From Clostridiales bacterium (GTDB lineage Bacteria; Bacillota; Clostridia; Lachnospirales; Lachnospiraceae), in NCBI GenBank assembly GCA_019420405.1, contig JAHZHF010000202.1, positions 1-5,707 of the forward strand: 5,707 bases of DNA. The letters run 5' to 3'. Both the position numbers and the translations under genes were made by a program. Below are positions 5,462 through 5,707 of this stretch, one piece after another (position 1 is the first letter of the stretch; the number at the start of each line of letters is the position of its first letter). The notes beneath the pieces are model-generated. The model ran no database searches. It was not told the DNA's origin and worked only from the letters and a program-made list of their open reading frames with translations.

Positions 5462-5707
5462 ATGAACATTGTACTTTTAGAGCCGGAGATCCCGGCAAAC
5501 ACCGGAAATATAGGAAGAACATGTACTGCCACGGGAACCCGGCTGCACCTGATCGAGCCGCTGGGATTCAGCCTGTCCGAGAAGGCATTGAAACGGGCGG
5601 GGATGGACTACTGGAAAGACCTGGATGTGACGACGTATATTGATTATCAGGATTTTCTCGATAAAAATCCGGGGGCAAAGATCTATATGGCAACCACCAA
5701 GGCAGAG
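5462..5707 (+). CDS. trmL: tRNA (cytidine(34)-2'-O)-methyltransferase TrmL, 5' part
   Basis: The first 82 codons are present and the frame stays open to the window edge. The family is about 155-175 residues long, so about half is visible. The N-terminus MNIVLLEPEIPANTGNIGRT, followed by the conserved ATGTRLHLIEPLGF and the KALKRAGMDYW stretch (42-52), is characteristic of TrmL, a SPOUT-fold enzyme. TrmL uses SAM to 2'-O-methylate the wobble nucleotide of tRNA-Leu isoacceptors. The SAM-binding trefoil knot lies in the missing C-terminal half. The start is 9 bases after the aminotransferase stop, with only a weak ribosome site, so it is likely read from the same transcript. There is no obvious functional link to the neighbouring genes. 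Confidence 0.92.
   Translation, partial: MNIVLLEPEIPANTGNIGRTCTATGTRLHLIEPLGFSLSEKALKRAGMDYWKDLDVTTYIDYQDFLDKNPGAKIYMATTKAE

Noticed and set aside
1..5707. CRISPR array, toxin-antitoxin pair, phage genes or a complete insertion sequence
   Set aside because: No regularly spaced repeats, no paired small toxin-like genes and no integrase or complete transposase were seen on either strand.

Overview
The window looks like chromosomal DNA of a Gram-positive gut-type Clostridia, most likely Lachnospiraceae. This rests on strong AGGAGG-type ribosome sites, tightly packed co-directional genes, moderate GC content, and gene families typical of that group: a DUF4080 B12-type radical SAM protein, an AIR-synthase-related protein, and an Lrp regulator joined to a class I aminotransferase. 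The taxonomic call is inference from remembered families; no search was run.

Positions 1-731 hold no complete gene. A short open frame (1-105) could be the tail of a protein starting outside the window. A second open frame without a usable start (177-431) looks like the 3' remnant of a truncated gene. It ends in a convincing intrinsic terminator (401-457) whose loop contains the stop codon. From 458 to 731 the DNA is AT-rich and non-coding. It carries a nested dyad symmetry (665-697), a weak candidate promoter (600-628) and the ribosome site of the next gene.

Positions 732-5707 are one dense plus-strand gene row with gaps of -8 to +43 bases and no visible internal terminator, so probably one operon. 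The order is: cobalamin-binding radical SAM protein (DUF4080); a 33-residue single-pass membrane miniprotein resembling Prli42; a PurM/HypE-like AIR-synthase-related protein with eroded N-terminal active-site motifs; an Lrp/AsnC regulator; a PLP-dependent class I aminotransferase; and the first half of the tRNA wobble methyltransferase TrmL, cut by the window end.

The AIR-synthase-like, Lrp and aminotransferase genes overlap (8 bases, then 1 base) and are probably translationally coupled. The simplest reading is that the Lrp protein senses an amino acid related to the aminotransferase's substrate. The part played by the PurM-like protein is unknown. The radical SAM protein, the miniprotein and TrmL have no obvious biochemical link to that module and may only share transcription. 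The most interesting points are the divergent PurM-like protein inside this coupled module, the unannotated Prli42-like miniprotein, and the dyad upstream of the operon.
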